Assembly (NCBI GenBank): GCA_016781505.1 | Contig: JADDQF010000021.1 | Location: 1 to 51,820 of the forward strand | Direction: 5' to 3' | Source: a bacterium | GTDB taxonomy: Bacteria; Chloroflexota; Chloroflexia; Chloroflexales; Kallotenuaceae | Length of the DNA: 51,820 nt | Shown: positions 8,552 through 17,443 of the stretch, one piece after another | Position numbering within the stretch: the stretch's first letter is position 1 | Layout: every line of letters starts with the position of its first letter | Notes under the pieces: generated by a model | Told to the model about the DNA's origin: nothing | What the model saw: the letters and a program-made list of their open reading frames with translations, nothing else | The model's database searches: none | Position numbers and translations under genes: made by a program

Positions 8552-9226
8552 ATGCAACATCCGATCATTATTGGCGTCGCAGGGGGGACAGGCTCGGGAA
8601 AGACCACGGTGTCGCGGGCTATTTTGCAGCGGGTCGGGGCGGAGCGGATTGCCTTTTTGGAGCACGATTCGTATTATCGTGACCTGTCGCACTTGGCGTT
8701 GGAAGAGCGTGGCCGGGTCAACTTCGATCATCCCGACTCATTGGACAACACCCTGCTGATCGAGCATCTGGATGCGTTGTGCAATGGTTGTGCGGTCGAG
8801 GTGCCGATCTATGATTTCACCCGGCATAATCGCAAGGACGAGGCGCGAATTGTCGAGCCGCAGCCGGTGGTGCTGGTTGAGGGAATTTTGATCTTTGCGG
8901 ACAAGCCGTTACGAGAGCGCATGGATATCAAAATCTATGTCGACACCGACGCCGACCTGCGATTTATTCGGCGCATCCAGCGCGATATTCGCGACCGGGG
9001 ACGTTCGGTCGAGTCGGTGGTCGAGCAATATTTGCGCACAGTACGGCCGATGCATCTTGAATTTGTGGAGCCGTCCAAGCGCTACGCCGATATCATTATT
9101 CCCCGAGGTGGCCTGAACTCGATCGCGATCGACATGGTTGTGGCCCGGATTGAGGGCATGCTGGCCGCGCACCAACCGCAGCAGAAAACAGTTGCTGGAA
9201 TCACTGCACCTGCCGACCTCCTTTAG
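8552..9226 (+). CDS. udk: Uridine kinase
   Basis: A 224-residue cytoplasmic enzyme that phosphorylates uridine and cytidine to UMP and CMP in pyrimidine salvage. The P-loop is GGTGSGKT (residues 11-18). The substrate region HDSYYRD and NFDHPDSLD, the PIYDFTRHNR motif, the VLVEGILIF strand and the RRIQRDIRDRGR lid are all typical of Udk, and length is normal. The stop lies only 2 bases before the GTG of a membrane glycosyltransferase, so the enzyme is co-transcribed with the second polysaccharide locus; supply of UTP for UDP-sugars would make sense of this, but that is inference. Confidence 0.95.
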   Translation: MQHPIIIGVAGGTGSGKTTVSRAILQRVGAERIAFLEHDSYYRDLSHLALEERGRVNFDHPDSLDNTLLIEHLDALCNGCAVEVPIYDFTRHNRKDEARIVEPQPVVLVEGILIFADKPLRERMDIKIYVDTDADLRFIRRIQRDIRDRGRSVESVVEQYLRTVRPMHLEFVEPSKRYADIIIPRGGLNSIAIDMVVARIEGMLAAHQPQQKTVAGITAPADLL

Positions 9227-9228
9227 CC

Positions 9229-10716
9229 GTGGACGCCAAATCTACACCCTACGTGTCGCGGGCCGTCGCACCTGCACGGGAAGCAGGGCGCGTCCCTGCC
9301 TGGCTCGTTTGGAGCTTGATCCTCGGCGCTGCGCTAGCCCTGCGCCTCTTTAACCTGGCTGCCGACGCTCCCACGACGCTGTCTTGGAGCGGCGCTCCCT
9401 TTACGGACGAAGGGTTGTACAGCCACGCCGCCCGCAACCGTGTGCTCTTCGGCGTATGGCGGACCGATGAGTGGGATAACCGGCTGGTCAGCCCGCTCCA
9501 CGACGCGCTGGCCTACCTGGTCTTCCGCTGGCTGGGCGTCGGCTATGTGCAGCTGCGGTTGCTGAGCGTCCTACTGGCGATGGTGGCGCTCGCCGTCTTT
9601 TGGCGACTGCTGCGGGTCGATCTCGGCGAGCGACTGGCGCTGCTGGGCGCTGCGCTGTGGGGCCTGGACTATTTTTGGTTGCAATTCAGCCGCCTGGGCT
9701 TGCTTGAACCGGGCATGGTAGCCTGGCTGGTCATCGGGGCGTGGCTGTGGCGACGGAGTTTAGACGGCGGAGCAGCTTGGGCTTTGGCCAGTGGTGTAGC
9801 CATCGGAATTGCCTGGGTTTGGAAGTCGCTCGCCCTCCTCGTTGTGCCGGCGCCGCTGCTCGCACTGCTGTTAATTAGCCGGGAGTGGCCGCGCCGGCGC
9901 GTAGCAGCGAGCTATGTGGCTGGCCTCGGGGCTGTGCTGGTGGTATATGGTGTGGCATGGTTTTGGCCGCATCGGAATGAACTGGTGGCTTACCAGCAGT
10001 TTTATGCCGCGGATCGGTTCCCGGCCTCGCTTGATGGCCTTGGCCAGGCCCTGGGGCGTAACGTGCGCTCGCCATATGTGTGGAGCCAAACGCCGGTGAT
10101 CATGGCTGTTGGAGTGGTGGGTGCGGGCATCGCAGCTGGCCGCGCTGGACATCGCGCCTTGCCCCCCGTCGTCGCATTAAGTTTAGCCTGGGTTGTATGC
10201 GGCTTGGGCCTATTGCTGATGCCCTACAGCCCGCCGCGCTATTACACGTTGGTGTTGCCGCCGCTGGTATGTCTCGCTGGTGTTGCTGCTAATGTTGCCG
10301 ATAATCTTTTTTCTCCGAGAAGACCAATCCTCAGCATAGGCGTCTTAGGTCTCAGCCTGGTGTGGGGCGGCATGTTCTACATGCGCTGGCTTGGCGAGCG
10401 GCAAACAACCCTGCCGGATAGCTCACGCGCCCTCGGAGCGCTGGTGCCGCCAGGCGAGCTGGTCCTGGGCGTGTCGGCATGTGGCCTCAGCCTCGACAAC
10501 GAGCTGCGCTGCGCACCTCCGTTCGCTGGCTTGGCGAATGATGCCGCTCCGGTCGCCGCTCTCGGTGCAAAATATGCGCTTGTGGAAAACAATCCCGATG
10601 ATTACATGCGCCGCTTTTACGGAGCGCTGCTGGCAGAAGCCACGCCGATCCGAACCCTGCCGTTTGGTCGGCAGCGGGCGACGCTGTACCGGCTGGAGGA
10701 CCCGCCGACGCCATGA
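9229..10716 (+). CDS. GT39/ArnT-like integral membrane glycosyltransferase
   Basis: A 495-residue polytopic protein of the GT-C fold (dolichyl-phosphate-mannose mannosyltransferase/ArnT group), which uses a lipid-phosphate sugar and transfers it on the outer side of the membrane. The first extracytoplasmic loop has the acidic motif FTDEGLYSHAARN (about residues 61-73) and the SPLHDAL segment that normally sit at the active site. About ten hydrophobic helices follow and a soluble tail of about 110 residues ends the protein. The start is GTG 9229, 2 bases after the udk stop. It heads the polysaccharide/glycolipid cluster with a flippase and four further transferases. Confidence 0.85.
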   Translation: MDAKSTPYVSRAVAPAREAGRVPAWLVWSLILGAALALRLFNLAADAPTTLSWSGAPFTDEGLYSHAARNRVLFGVWRTDEWDNRLVSPLHDALAYLVFRWLGVGYVQLRLLSVLLAMVALAVFWRLLRVDLGERLALLGAALWGLDYFWLQFSRLGLLEPGMVAWLVIGAWLWRRSLDGGAAWALASGVAIGIAWVWKSLALLVVPAPLLALLLISREWPRRRVAASYVAGLGAVLVVYGVAWFWPHRNELVAYQQFYAADRFPASLDGLGQALGRNVRSPYVWSQTPVIMAVGVVGAGIAAGRAGHRALPPVVALSLAWVVCGLGLLLMPYSPPRYYTLVLPPLVCLAGVAANVADNLFSPRRPILSIGVLGLSLVWGGMFYMRWLGERQTTLPDSSRALGALVPPGELVLGVSACGLSLDNELRCAPPFAGLANDAAPVAALGAKYALVENNPDDYMRRFYGALLAEATPIRTLPFGRQRATLYRLEDPPTP

Positions 10717-10771
10717 GTAGCCCACTTGCACAGCTGTTGTGCGGGCAGAGCGCCCGCGCCCGAAGGAATGT

Positions 10772-12076
10772 ATGCTGATTCGGAACGCTGCTTGGAGCTT
10801 TGGCGCGCAGGTGGTGCGGCTCCTTACCGCGCTTCTGCTGATCGGGCTGCTCGATCCGGCCGCGCGTGGCGTGCAAAGCCTGCTGGTACTCGTGCCCACA
10901 GTGTTGGCAGCGCTTGGCACGCTCAGCGTCACCAGCGCCGCGCCTGTGCTGCTGCGTCGTTCAGGGAGTGCCGTGGTTCCGCCACGGATTGACGAGCGCC
11001 GGCTACTGCCGAATTTACTGGGTCTAGGTTTATGCGTGCTTGGTCTGCTCCTGCTTGTGATCGTGCCTTTGACCCCTTTGCTGGCCCGCTACCTGAGCGC
11101 CGAGTACCCCGTTTCTACCGCGGATGTGCTGGTGGGACTGCTGCTGCTGCCGCCGCTGCTTCTGGGAGAATACCTGCGCGCGCTGTTGGTGGCCCGTCGG
11201 GACTTACGGCAGGTGGCGCTGGCGCATACGATCCAAGCAGTTGCTCAGCTGCTGCTTGCCGTGCTGCTGGTATTGGGGCTGCACCAAGGCGCGCGAGGTG
11301 CGGTTTGGGCTACGGTATATGCAGCTTGGCTTGGCTTTGGCTGGACGATCTGGACGGTACGCGATCTGGGAGCGCTCCGCCCACATCTGGATTGGAGCGT
11401 GCTTCGTCCGCTGCTTGGGCTTGGGCTGCGCGGCCATGCCGGCAACGTGGTGCAAACCTTCAACTATCGTTTGGATGCCTTTTTGCTGCAAGGCTTCCTT
11501 GGCCAAGCCGCCGTTGGTCTGTATCAGACCGGTGTGCTGCTGGCAGAGCTGGTCTGGTATCTGCCGAACGCCGTCGGCGCGGCGCTGCTGCCGCATGTTG
11601 CCGCAACCGAGGATCGTCAATCAACACCACGCATTGTGCGGCATACGCTGATGCTGATGCTGGTCGGGGCGCTGCTGTTGCTCGCGCTCGCATGGCCTGG
11701 CTTTACGCTGCTGCGTCCGGCGTACCAAGCCACGCTGCCGCCCATGACGATTTTGTTGTGCGGCGTTGTTGCTCTCGGCATCCATAAAGTATTGGCCAGC
11801 GATTTGTCCGGCCGTGGCCTGCCGCACTATCCATCGCTGACGTCGGCGGCGGCGTTGGTGGTGACAATTGTGGGCGACCTTCTGCTGATTCCACGTTTTG
11901 GCATGGTCGGGGCGGCGGTCGCTTCCGCACTTGCCTACATGGTGCAAACGGTGGCGCTGCTGCTGGTGTATCGCCGCATCGCGCAGGTTGGTTGGCGCGA
12001 ACTGCTTGTGCTCGGGCGCGACGATTGGCGCTGGTATAGTCGGCTCCTGACTCGACTGGGAGGCGCGTGGGGGTGA
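10772..12076 (+). CDS. Wzx-like polysaccharide flippase (MVF/MATE-type)
   Basis: A 434-residue protein made almost wholly of membrane helices (about twelve to fourteen), of the oligosaccharide flippase type. It starts with MLIRNAAWSFGAQVVRLLTA, the usual first helix of these proteins, has paired helices separated by short Arg-rich loops, and the NYRLDAFLLQGFLGQAAVGLYQTGVLLAELVW segment typical of the second half. It would flip a lipid-linked glycan across the cytoplasmic membrane. ATG 10772 is chosen because GAAGGA lies 4 bases before it; an upstream TTG would add 11 residues without hydrophobic character. Its stop overlaps the GTG of the next transferase by 4 bases. Confidence 0.85.
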   Translation: MLIRNAAWSFGAQVVRLLTALLLIGLLDPAARGVQSLLVLVPTVLAALGTLSVTSAAPVLLRRSGSAVVPPRIDERRLLPNLLGLGLCVLGLLLLVIVPLTPLLARYLSAEYPVSTADVLVGLLLLPPLLLGEYLRALLVARRDLRQVALAHTIQAVAQLLLAVLLVLGLHQGARGAVWATVYAAWLGFGWTIWTVRDLGALRPHLDWSVLRPLLGLGLRGHAGNVVQTFNYRLDAFLLQGFLGQAAVGLYQTGVLLAELVWYLPNAVGAALLPHVAATEDRQSTPRIVRHTLMLMLVGALLLLALAWPGFTLLRPAYQATLPPMTILLCGVVALGIHKVLASDLSGRGLPHYPSLTSAAALVVTIVGDLLLIPRFGMVGAAVASALAYMVQTVALLLVYRRIAQVGWRELLVLGRDDWRWYSRLLTRLGGAWG

Positions 12077-13155
12077 AACGTCGTCACATCTGCCTCCTTG
12101 GACCGGGAAACAATGTGCATGTGCAGCGCTGGGCCCAGGCATTGCGCGCCGAAAATTGCTCCGTCAGCCTGATCTCGACCACCCCCATCGACGCTACATG
12201 GCCGCCCGCGCTGCGCTCGCTGCCGCGCTATGTGATGCCCGTTGCCACCGCCGGTATGCGTCCCGCTGCACGGCTACGGACGCTGCTGCGTGGGTGGGGC
12301 CGTGTGCCGGCGCTTGTGCGCGCACTCCAGCCCGACATCGTCCATCTGCACGCGTTACCGACACCGGCCGCTACGCCGCTGCTGCGATTGGTGCCGCGCC
12401 TGGTCGTTTCGGTGTGGGGCTCAGACGTGGCGGAGCGCGATCGGCGCAAAGCGCAGCTGTATCCGGCGTTGTTGGCGCACGCAGCCGCGCTTACGGCAAC
12501 CTCCCACTACCTGGCCGCCGTCGCCGAAAGCTACTTGCGCGTCCCACGGCCGATCCAGGTTGTGCCGTTTGGCGTGGATGTGTCCACGTTTTATCCGGCT
12601 CCTGCAGCCGCAGATCCATTCCTGATCGGGACGCTGCGGCACCTTGAGCCAAACTATGGCATTGATCTGCTGCTCGCGGCTGTGCCTTCGCTGCTGCCAC
12701 AAGAGCCACGGCTGAAGGTGGCGATCGGAGGCGCAGGCAGTCTGGCCCGGCCCTTGCAGCATCAGGCGCAACACTTGGGTGTCGCGGGGGCAATCGATTG
12801 GCGCGGCCGCATTCCGCATGGCGACGTGCCCGCATTCCTGCGCTCGCTTAGCATGTTTGTGATGCCATCGCGGGCCGAGTCATTTGGCGTGGCGGCGTTG
12901 GAAGCACAGGCGTGTGGGCTGCCGGTGGTCGCAACCAACGTTGGGGGGCTGCCGGAGGTGGTGCGGGCCGGCGAGACAGGAATTTTGGTGCCGCCCAATG
13001 ATCCGCCAGCGCTTGCCGAGGGTGTGCTAACGCTGCTGTCCGATCCCCAACGTCAAGCCGCCATGGGCGCTGCTGGTGCCGCCTGGGTTCGCGAGCGATA
13101 CGATTGGCGGTCGAGCGTGGCCCAGATGTTGGCGGTATATGCCCGAGTGCGGTGA
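12073..13155 (+). CDS. GT4-family glycosyltransferase
   Basis: A 360-residue GT-B enzyme. The C-terminal half has MPSRAESFGVAALEAQACGLPVVATNVGGLPEVV, which contains the Glu-x7-Glu pair that holds the donor nucleotide sugar; the N-terminal half has the PDIVHLHALPT strand and WGSDVAERDRR, common in sucrose-synthase-like GT4 enzymes. The start GTG 12073 overlaps the flippase stop (GTGA), with GGGAGG 9 bases upstream; a second GTG at 12067 would be too close to that site. It is translationally coupled to the flippase and so should act on the same glycan. Confidence 0.9.
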   Translation: MKRRHICLLGPGNNVHVQRWAQALRAENCSVSLISTTPIDATWPPALRSLPRYVMPVATAGMRPAARLRTLLRGWGRVPALVRALQPDIVHLHALPTPAATPLLRLVPRLVVSVWGSDVAERDRRKAQLYPALLAHAAALTATSHYLAAVAESYLRVPRPIQVVPFGVDVSTFYPAPAAADPFLIGTLRHLEPNYGIDLLLAAVPSLLPQEPRLKVAIGGAGSLARPLQHQAQHLGVAGAIDWRGRIPHGDVPAFLRSLSMFVMPSRAESFGVAALEAQACGLPVVATNVGGLPEVVRAGETGILVPPNDPPALAEGVLTLLSDPQRQAAMGAAGAAWVRERYDWRSSVAQMLAVYARVR

Positions 13156-13208
13156 GCGGCTGGGAGGCGCAGCAACGGAACATGGTACAATCCGCCAAAA
13201 GGTCTCCT

Positions 13209-14483
13209 ATGCAGCGCCGTGTACTCGTTCTGGCATATGATTTTCCGCCGCGTGGCGCCACCAGCGTGTTCCGCGTAACCAAGTTTGTGCGCTACCTGCC
13301 GGAGTTCGGTTGGCAACCCGTGGTGCTGACGGCGGCCGTGCGTGGCGGCGTGCGCGATGAGGCGCTGCTGGATCAGCTGCCGCCCGATCTGGAAATCATC
13401 CGTGTCTCTAATCCATTCGCTCCGGCGGGCGCCGGCACAGGCGCGCACACGGCAACTCCTAGCCTTCAGGCCCGCTTGCGCCAGCAGCTCCGCCGCGTCT
13501 GCATTCCGGATGCGCAAATTTTATGGCTGCCGGCTGCAGTTCGCGCTGCTGCCAAGCGTTTGTCGCGCGGTGATATTGCGGCGCTGTTTACAACCGCCCC
13601 ACCGTACTCAGTCCATCTTGGTGGTTTATGGCTCAAACGCCGCAATCCCCACCTCCCTTGGCTCATGGACCTGCGCGATATTTGGAGCGAAAATCCGGCG
13701 ATTACGAACTTAATAACCTATAAATTGCAACGAGCCTGCGAGGCTGCGTGTCTCCAGGCAGCCGACCATATCACAACCGCCACGGATGGTCAGCGGCAGC
13801 TCCTTCGGTCCGCGTTTGGCCTTGCCTCTGCCCGTGTATCGACCATCACCAATGGCTTTGACTCGGCCGACCTGCCGTCCATCCAAGCCGCCCCCCCAGA
13901 ACGGGGCACTCCATTGCGACTAACGTATATTGGCTCGTTGACCGATAATCGAGCGCGAGCAACACGGGGCTTATTCGTGGCGTTGGCTCGGCTTGTGGCG
14001 AGTGGCGTGACCGGCCGGGACATCAAGGTGAGGCTTATTGGCGTCTTCGATCAGGCCGTCTACAGCTGGAGCCAACCATTCGCAACCACAGGGATGGTGG
14101 AGATCGTGCCGTTTATGGCGCAGGCGTCGGCGTACGCTGAGATTGCCGCCGCCGATGTCCTGCTGTTGGTCGCATCCGACGATCGTGAAGGGCGGCTCAG
14201 CCATCCCAACAAGCTATTTGAGTATTTCGCCGTTGGGCGGCCGATCTTGGCGTTGGCGCCGGAAGGCGATGTCGCCCGGCTGGTCCGTGCGGCGCAGGCG
14301 GGCGAGGTTGTGGCGCCGAGGGATGTGGAGGGGATTGCCGCTGTGCTGGTGCACTTGATCGCGCGGCACAAAGCCAGCGTGCCAAACAACCAGTCTGTGG
14401 ATGCGGCGACGTTGGCGCGATTTGAGCGGCGGGAACTGACCCGGCAACTTGCCGCGCGGCTAGATGCTTTGGTGCGCTCGTGA
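13209..14483 (+). CDS. Glycosyltransferase, GT4-like
   Basis: A 424-residue GT-B type protein. N-terminal MQRRVLVLAYDFPPRGATSVFRVTKFVRYL is the typical opening of a group of GT4-like transferases (AYDFPP, then a long acceptor domain). The donor-site region reads ASDDREGRLSHPNKLFEYFAVGRPILALAPEGDVARLV, where the usual first Glu is kept and the second lies in FEYF. ATG 13209 is preceded by AAAGG at 6 bases; an alternative ATG at 13182 would add 9 residues. The stop overlaps the next gene's GTG by 4 bases. Donor and acceptor are unknown. Confidence 0.85.
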   Translation: MQRRVLVLAYDFPPRGATSVFRVTKFVRYLPEFGWQPVVLTAAVRGGVRDEALLDQLPPDLEIIRVSNPFAPAGAGTGAHTATPSLQARLRQQLRRVCIPDAQILWLPAAVRAAAKRLSRGDIAALFTTAPPYSVHLGGLWLKRRNPHLPWLMDLRDIWSENPAITNLITYKLQRACEAACLQAADHITTATDGQRQLLRSAFGLASARVSTITNGFDSADLPSIQAAPPERGTPLRLTYIGSLTDNRARATRGLFVALARLVASGVTGRDIKVRLIGVFDQAVYSWSQPFATTGMVEIVPFMAQASAYAEIAAADVLLLVASDDREGRLSHPNKLFEYFAVGRPILALAPEGDVARLVRAAQAGEVVAPRDVEGIAAVLVHLIARHKASVPNNQSVDAATLARFERRELTRQLAARLDALVRS

Positions 14484-15337
14484 ACGAGCGGGCAGACGGA
14501 GGCGGCGCGGTTCCTGTTCTCTCGATCAGTGTGGTGGCCTACAACAAACCCGATTTACTGCGTTCAACCTTAGCCTCCGTTACCCAGGCAGCGGCGAACA
14601 TTCCGCATGAGCTGTTTGTGGTTGACAGCGCATCGCAGGCCGTACCGTGGGCTACCATCCACGCCGATTTTCGTGCCGCGTGCTTTCTGCACAGCCGCCG
14701 TAATCTTGGCTTTGCCGCCGCTAATAACGTAGCTTTGCGCCTGTGTCGCGGGCGATATGCGTTGTTGCTGAATCCGGATACGCTTGTGTCTGATACGGCT
14801 TTGGAGGCGCTGGTGGCTTGGATGGAGCAACATCCCCAGGTGGGCCTAGCTGCGCCACAGCTGCTTCAGCCCAATGGCAGCGCCCAGCCCTACAGCTTCG
14901 GCGCCGCCCCAACTCCAGCCTACCTGTTGCGGCGGCTGATGGCGCATATGCGTGGCCGGTACTTGCATGAATGGGACGGCGCGCAGCCGTTGCCGGTGGA
15001 CTGGGTGGCGGGTACCTGTCTCATGGTGCGTCGACGGGCGCTGGAGGAGGTCGGCCTGCTCGACGAGCGGTTTTTCCTCTACTTCGAGGATGTTGACTGG
15101 GGCCTGCGCTTTCGCCAGGCCGGTTGGCACGTTGTGTTTTTGCCGATGATCGCCATCACCCATATCGGCGGCGGCAGTGTTGGCCAAGGTGCAAGCCAGC
15201 ATTATGATCGCTCGCTCGTCCGGTGGTACGGCAAGTATTACGGCCAGTGGCTCGGTTTCCTGGTTTGGCTGGCACTCCGCCTGTATCGGCGTGTGCTTCG
15301 GCTGCGCCAACGGGTCCGGCGGAGGTTGTGGGGATGA
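14480..15337 (+). CDS. GT2-family glycosyltransferase (rhamnosyltransferase-like)
   Basis: A 285-residue inverting GT-A enzyme. The fold signature is visible: LSISVVAYNKPDLLRSTLASV at the N-terminus, NLGFAAANNVALRLCRGRYALLLNPDTLV with the metal/nucleotide-binding NPD in place of DxD, the acceptor region VDWVAGTCLMVRRRALEEVGLLDERFF and the FEDVDWGLRFRQAGW motif with the catalytic Asp. The order matches rhamnosyltransferase-like WbbL enzymes. The start GTG 14480 overlaps the preceding stop (GTGA), and the stop overlaps the following ATG (ATGA), so this is a translationally coupled middle gene. It would add one sugar of the repeat unit at the cytoplasmic membrane. Confidence 0.92.
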   Translation: MNERADGGGAVPVLSISVVAYNKPDLLRSTLASVTQAAANIPHELFVVDSASQAVPWATIHADFRAACFLHSRRNLGFAAANNVALRLCRGRYALLLNPDTLVSDTALEALVAWMEQHPQVGLAAPQLLQPNGSAQPYSFGAAPTPAYLLRRLMAHMRGRYLHEWDGAQPLPVDWVAGTCLMVRRRALEEVGLLDERFFLYFEDVDWGLRFRQAGWHVVFLPMIAITHIGGGSVGQGASQHYDRSLVRWYGKYYGQWLGFLVWLALRLYRRVLRLRQRVRRRLWG

Positions 15338-16455
15338 CGAGCTCGCTCTCGATTGTGCTCGACGCGCGCGCAACCTCGGCCCACTTTCCCGGCATCGCGC
15401 GGGCGACCCTGGGCTTGCTCGGCGGGCTGCATCAGCTGGAGCACAACCACACCATCGCTGTGCTAAGCCACGCCGACGATCCTCCCGTGACATTGCCTGT
15501 GTTTAAGGACCCTCGTTTTGTGCGTGTCCCAACGCGCGCTCCGGCGCTCAGCCTCGCGCAGCAATGGCAGCTGCCACTCTTAAGCCGAACATTGGCTCCC
15601 AACCTTTGGCACGCGCCGTACTATATCCGGCCTTTTCGGGGCATTCCCCGGCCGATCGTCACCGTTTGGGATATTATTGGCCATGTTGTGCCTGGTGCCC
15701 TCCCATCCCTGCGCGCTCGACTGCTGTTTGAACTGACGCTGCGATGGTCGCTGCGGAGTGCGGCCCACATTATCACCTCCTCGCACGCCACACGTCATGA
15801 TCTGGAGCGGGTGTATCGGCTGCCGTCCGCTTCGATCTCCGTGATTCCGCTGGCAGCCGATGCGCGGTTTCATCCGCAATCGCCGGAACGGGTAGCTGCG
15901 GTACGCGCTCGGTATGGGCTGCCGTGCGAGTACGTGTTGTATCTGGGCAGCAACAAACCGCACAAGAATTTGCCGGCATTACTGCGTGCGTTTGCCCCTG
16001 TGGAAACGTCGGCTCAGCTGGTGATCGCCGGCCGGTGGGATGGGCGCTACACCGAGCCACGGCGGCTGGTGGCGGAGCTGCAGCTTGGCGGGAGGGTTCT
16101 GTTTCTCCAGGACGTTGCCGACGACGATCTGCCGGCGCTGCTCAGCGGGGCGCTGGCCTTTGTGTTTCCATCGCGCTACGAGGGCTTTGGCTTGCCGCCG
16201 CTCGAAGCTATGGCCTGCGGCACGCCCGTGATCGCCTCCAACACGGCTGCCTTGCCCGAAGTGGTGGGCGATGGCGCGCTGCTGGTCGCGCCAGAGCCGG
16301 AGCCGCTGCGTGCAGCGCTGCACGCGGTGATCACGCAGCCAGAGCTGCGCGCCCAGCTCCGAGAGCGCGGGCTGCGCCGAGCCCGGCAGTTTTCATGGGA
16401 AGCAACTGCTCGCCAAACCATCGCGGTGTATGAACAGGTTGCCTCAGCAAGCTGA
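15334..16455 (+). CDS. GT4-family glycosyltransferase (mannosyltransferase-like)
   Basis: A 373-residue GT-B enzyme and the last gene of the cluster. Its N-terminus ([28 protein letters not shown]) is the GIGRYT-like opening of mannosyltransferase-type GT4 enzymes. The donor site is [41 protein letters not shown], with both conserved Glu residues. The chosen start ATG 15334 overlaps the previous stop by 4 bases; an open frame upstream (from 15223) would give an unrelated N-terminal extension inside the preceding gene. No terminator was found directly after it. Confidence 0.92.
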   Translation: MTSSLSIVLDARATSAHFPGIARATLGLLGGLHQLEHNHTIAVLSHADDPPVTLPVFKDPRFVRVPTRAPALSLAQQWQLPLLSRTLAPNLWHAPYYIRPFRGIPRPIVTVWDIIGHVVPGALPSLRARLLFELTLRWSLRSAAHIITSSHATRHDLERVYRLPSASISVIPLAADARFHPQSPERVAAVRARYGLPCEYVLYLGSNKPHKNLPALLRAFAPVETSAQLVIAGRWDGRYTEPRRLVAELQLGGRVLFLQDVADDDLPALLSGALAFVFPSRYEGFGLPPLEAMACGTPVIASNTAALPEVVGDGALLVAPEPEPLRAALHAVITQPELRAQLRERGLRRARQFSWEATARQTIAVYEQVASAS

Positions 16456-16603
16456 CGCGCTATAACATCGGCTATGTTCTTCTACCGCTCGGAAGCTGGA
16501 TGAGAACAGCACCAATGTTGGCCGCATCGGCATGAGAGCACCAATGTCCGCCGCAACGACTCGTGCCGTGAAGTGCCCGAGCTACCGTTGCTGGGAGGAG
16601 TGC

Positions 16604-16981
16604 TTAGGCCGCCGCTTGGACAACCTCGTAGGGCTGAATCAAAACATCAGCAGAAATTCCTAACCCTGCGCGTATTCGTCGAATCATGTCAATCGAAAGC
16701 GGACGTTTCCGATTGAGAACTTCTGCGACGCGTGCTCGACTGCCAATGTACGGTTCTAAGTCATGCCGCGTTAAGCCACGACTTTCCATATGGTACATGA
16801 TCGCTTCAATCGGGTCGGGAAAAGGTATGGCGTCATGAAGTTGTTCATAATGTTCCACCAGGGTTGTCAAAACATCAAGCTTATCACCTTGTGGCGTGCC
16901 TGGCTCTGCATCGAAGAGCTGTTCGATTTCGGCTAAGGCTGCTTGGTAATCAGCCTCGGTCTTGATAGGGCGAATGTCCAT
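16604..16981 (-). CDS. higA: HigA-type antitoxin, XRE-family HTH
   Basis: A 125-residue antitoxin of the COG5499 HigA type. It opens with MDIRPIKTEADYQAALAEIEQLFD, the family hallmark, and ends with an XRE helix-turn-helix (about residues 66-118: MESRGLTRHDLEPYIGSRARVAEVLNRKRPLSIDMIRRI). It neutralises the neighbouring HigB toxin and normally represses its own promoter. Start ATG 16981 fits the family N-terminus; a longer open frame upstream overlaps the toxin gene and is not needed. It lies 16 bases downstream of the toxin stop, toxin first, as usual for higBA. Confidence 0.92.
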   Translation of the reverse strand: MDIRPIKTEADYQAALAEIEQLFDAEPGTPQGDKLDVLTTLVEHYEQLHDAIPFPDPIEAIMYHMESRGLTRHDLEPYIGSRARVAEVLNRKRPLSIDMIRRIRAGLGISADVLIQPYEVVQAAA

Positions 16982-16997
16982 GTATTGCTCCGTCTCG

Positions 16998-17291
16998 CTA
17001 AATAGTTGTCGCATCAACGCGGTCATACTCTTGGTGGGTACCAACAAATCGAATATAAACAATGCCGTATGCATAATTGATGGCGACAACTAAGCGGTAC
17101 TGATTGCCGCGGATGTTGAACACGACGCGATTATTAGGCAAGATACTTGCTGTCGCATACATGCGTCGGATATCCGCCGGGCTCGTCCATGTAGCAGCTT
17201 GTGCATCATGAAACCAAGCTTGTAAGGCTTGCTCTACGTCAGGATGCTGCACCCAATACTCTCGTAATGTTCGACGCGCAATTATCCGCAT
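16998..17291 (-). CDS. higB: HigB-type toxin, mRNA interferase
   Basis: A 97-residue toxin of the RelE-like HigB family (COG4680). MRIIARRTLREYWVQHPDVEQALQAWFHDAQAATW is the family N-terminus; the middle has FNIRGNQYRLVVAINYAYGIVYIRFVGTHQEYDRVDA, with the conserved Arg/Tyr/His residues of the interferase surface. It would cleave mRNA at the ribosome when not bound by HigA. ATG 17291 is chosen over the longer frame because it gives the conserved N-terminus. The pair stands at the border between the polysaccharide cluster and a secreted glycosidase. Confidence 0.92.
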   Translation of the reverse strand: MRIIARRTLREYWVQHPDVEQALQAWFHDAQAATWTSPADIRRMYATASILPNNRVVFNIRGNQYRLVVAINYAYGIVYIRFVGTHQEYDRVDATTI

Positions 17292-17385
17292 GCGGCAATT
17301 ATAGCTTGCTCCCAAGATGGGATCAACATACTCGATCCCTTTGTGAGATCACGTCCCCGACCGCTTCATCAAGCTGACATGCACA

Positions 17386-17415
17386 AACAGGCCCGAGCAC
17401 TCGCCCAGGCCTGTT
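17386..17415 (-). terminator. Hairpin downstream of the GH39-like gene
   Basis: An 8-bp inverted repeat (AACAGGCC / GGCCTGTT) lies about 30 bases after the glycosidase stop on the minus strand. The tail on that strand is TTTGTGC, so termination would be weak. On the plus strand a looser T-rich tail (GTTTGTTTTT) follows. Confidence 0.5.
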
Positions 17416-17443
17416 CGTCCGTTTGTTTTTCAATTGGCCGCCG

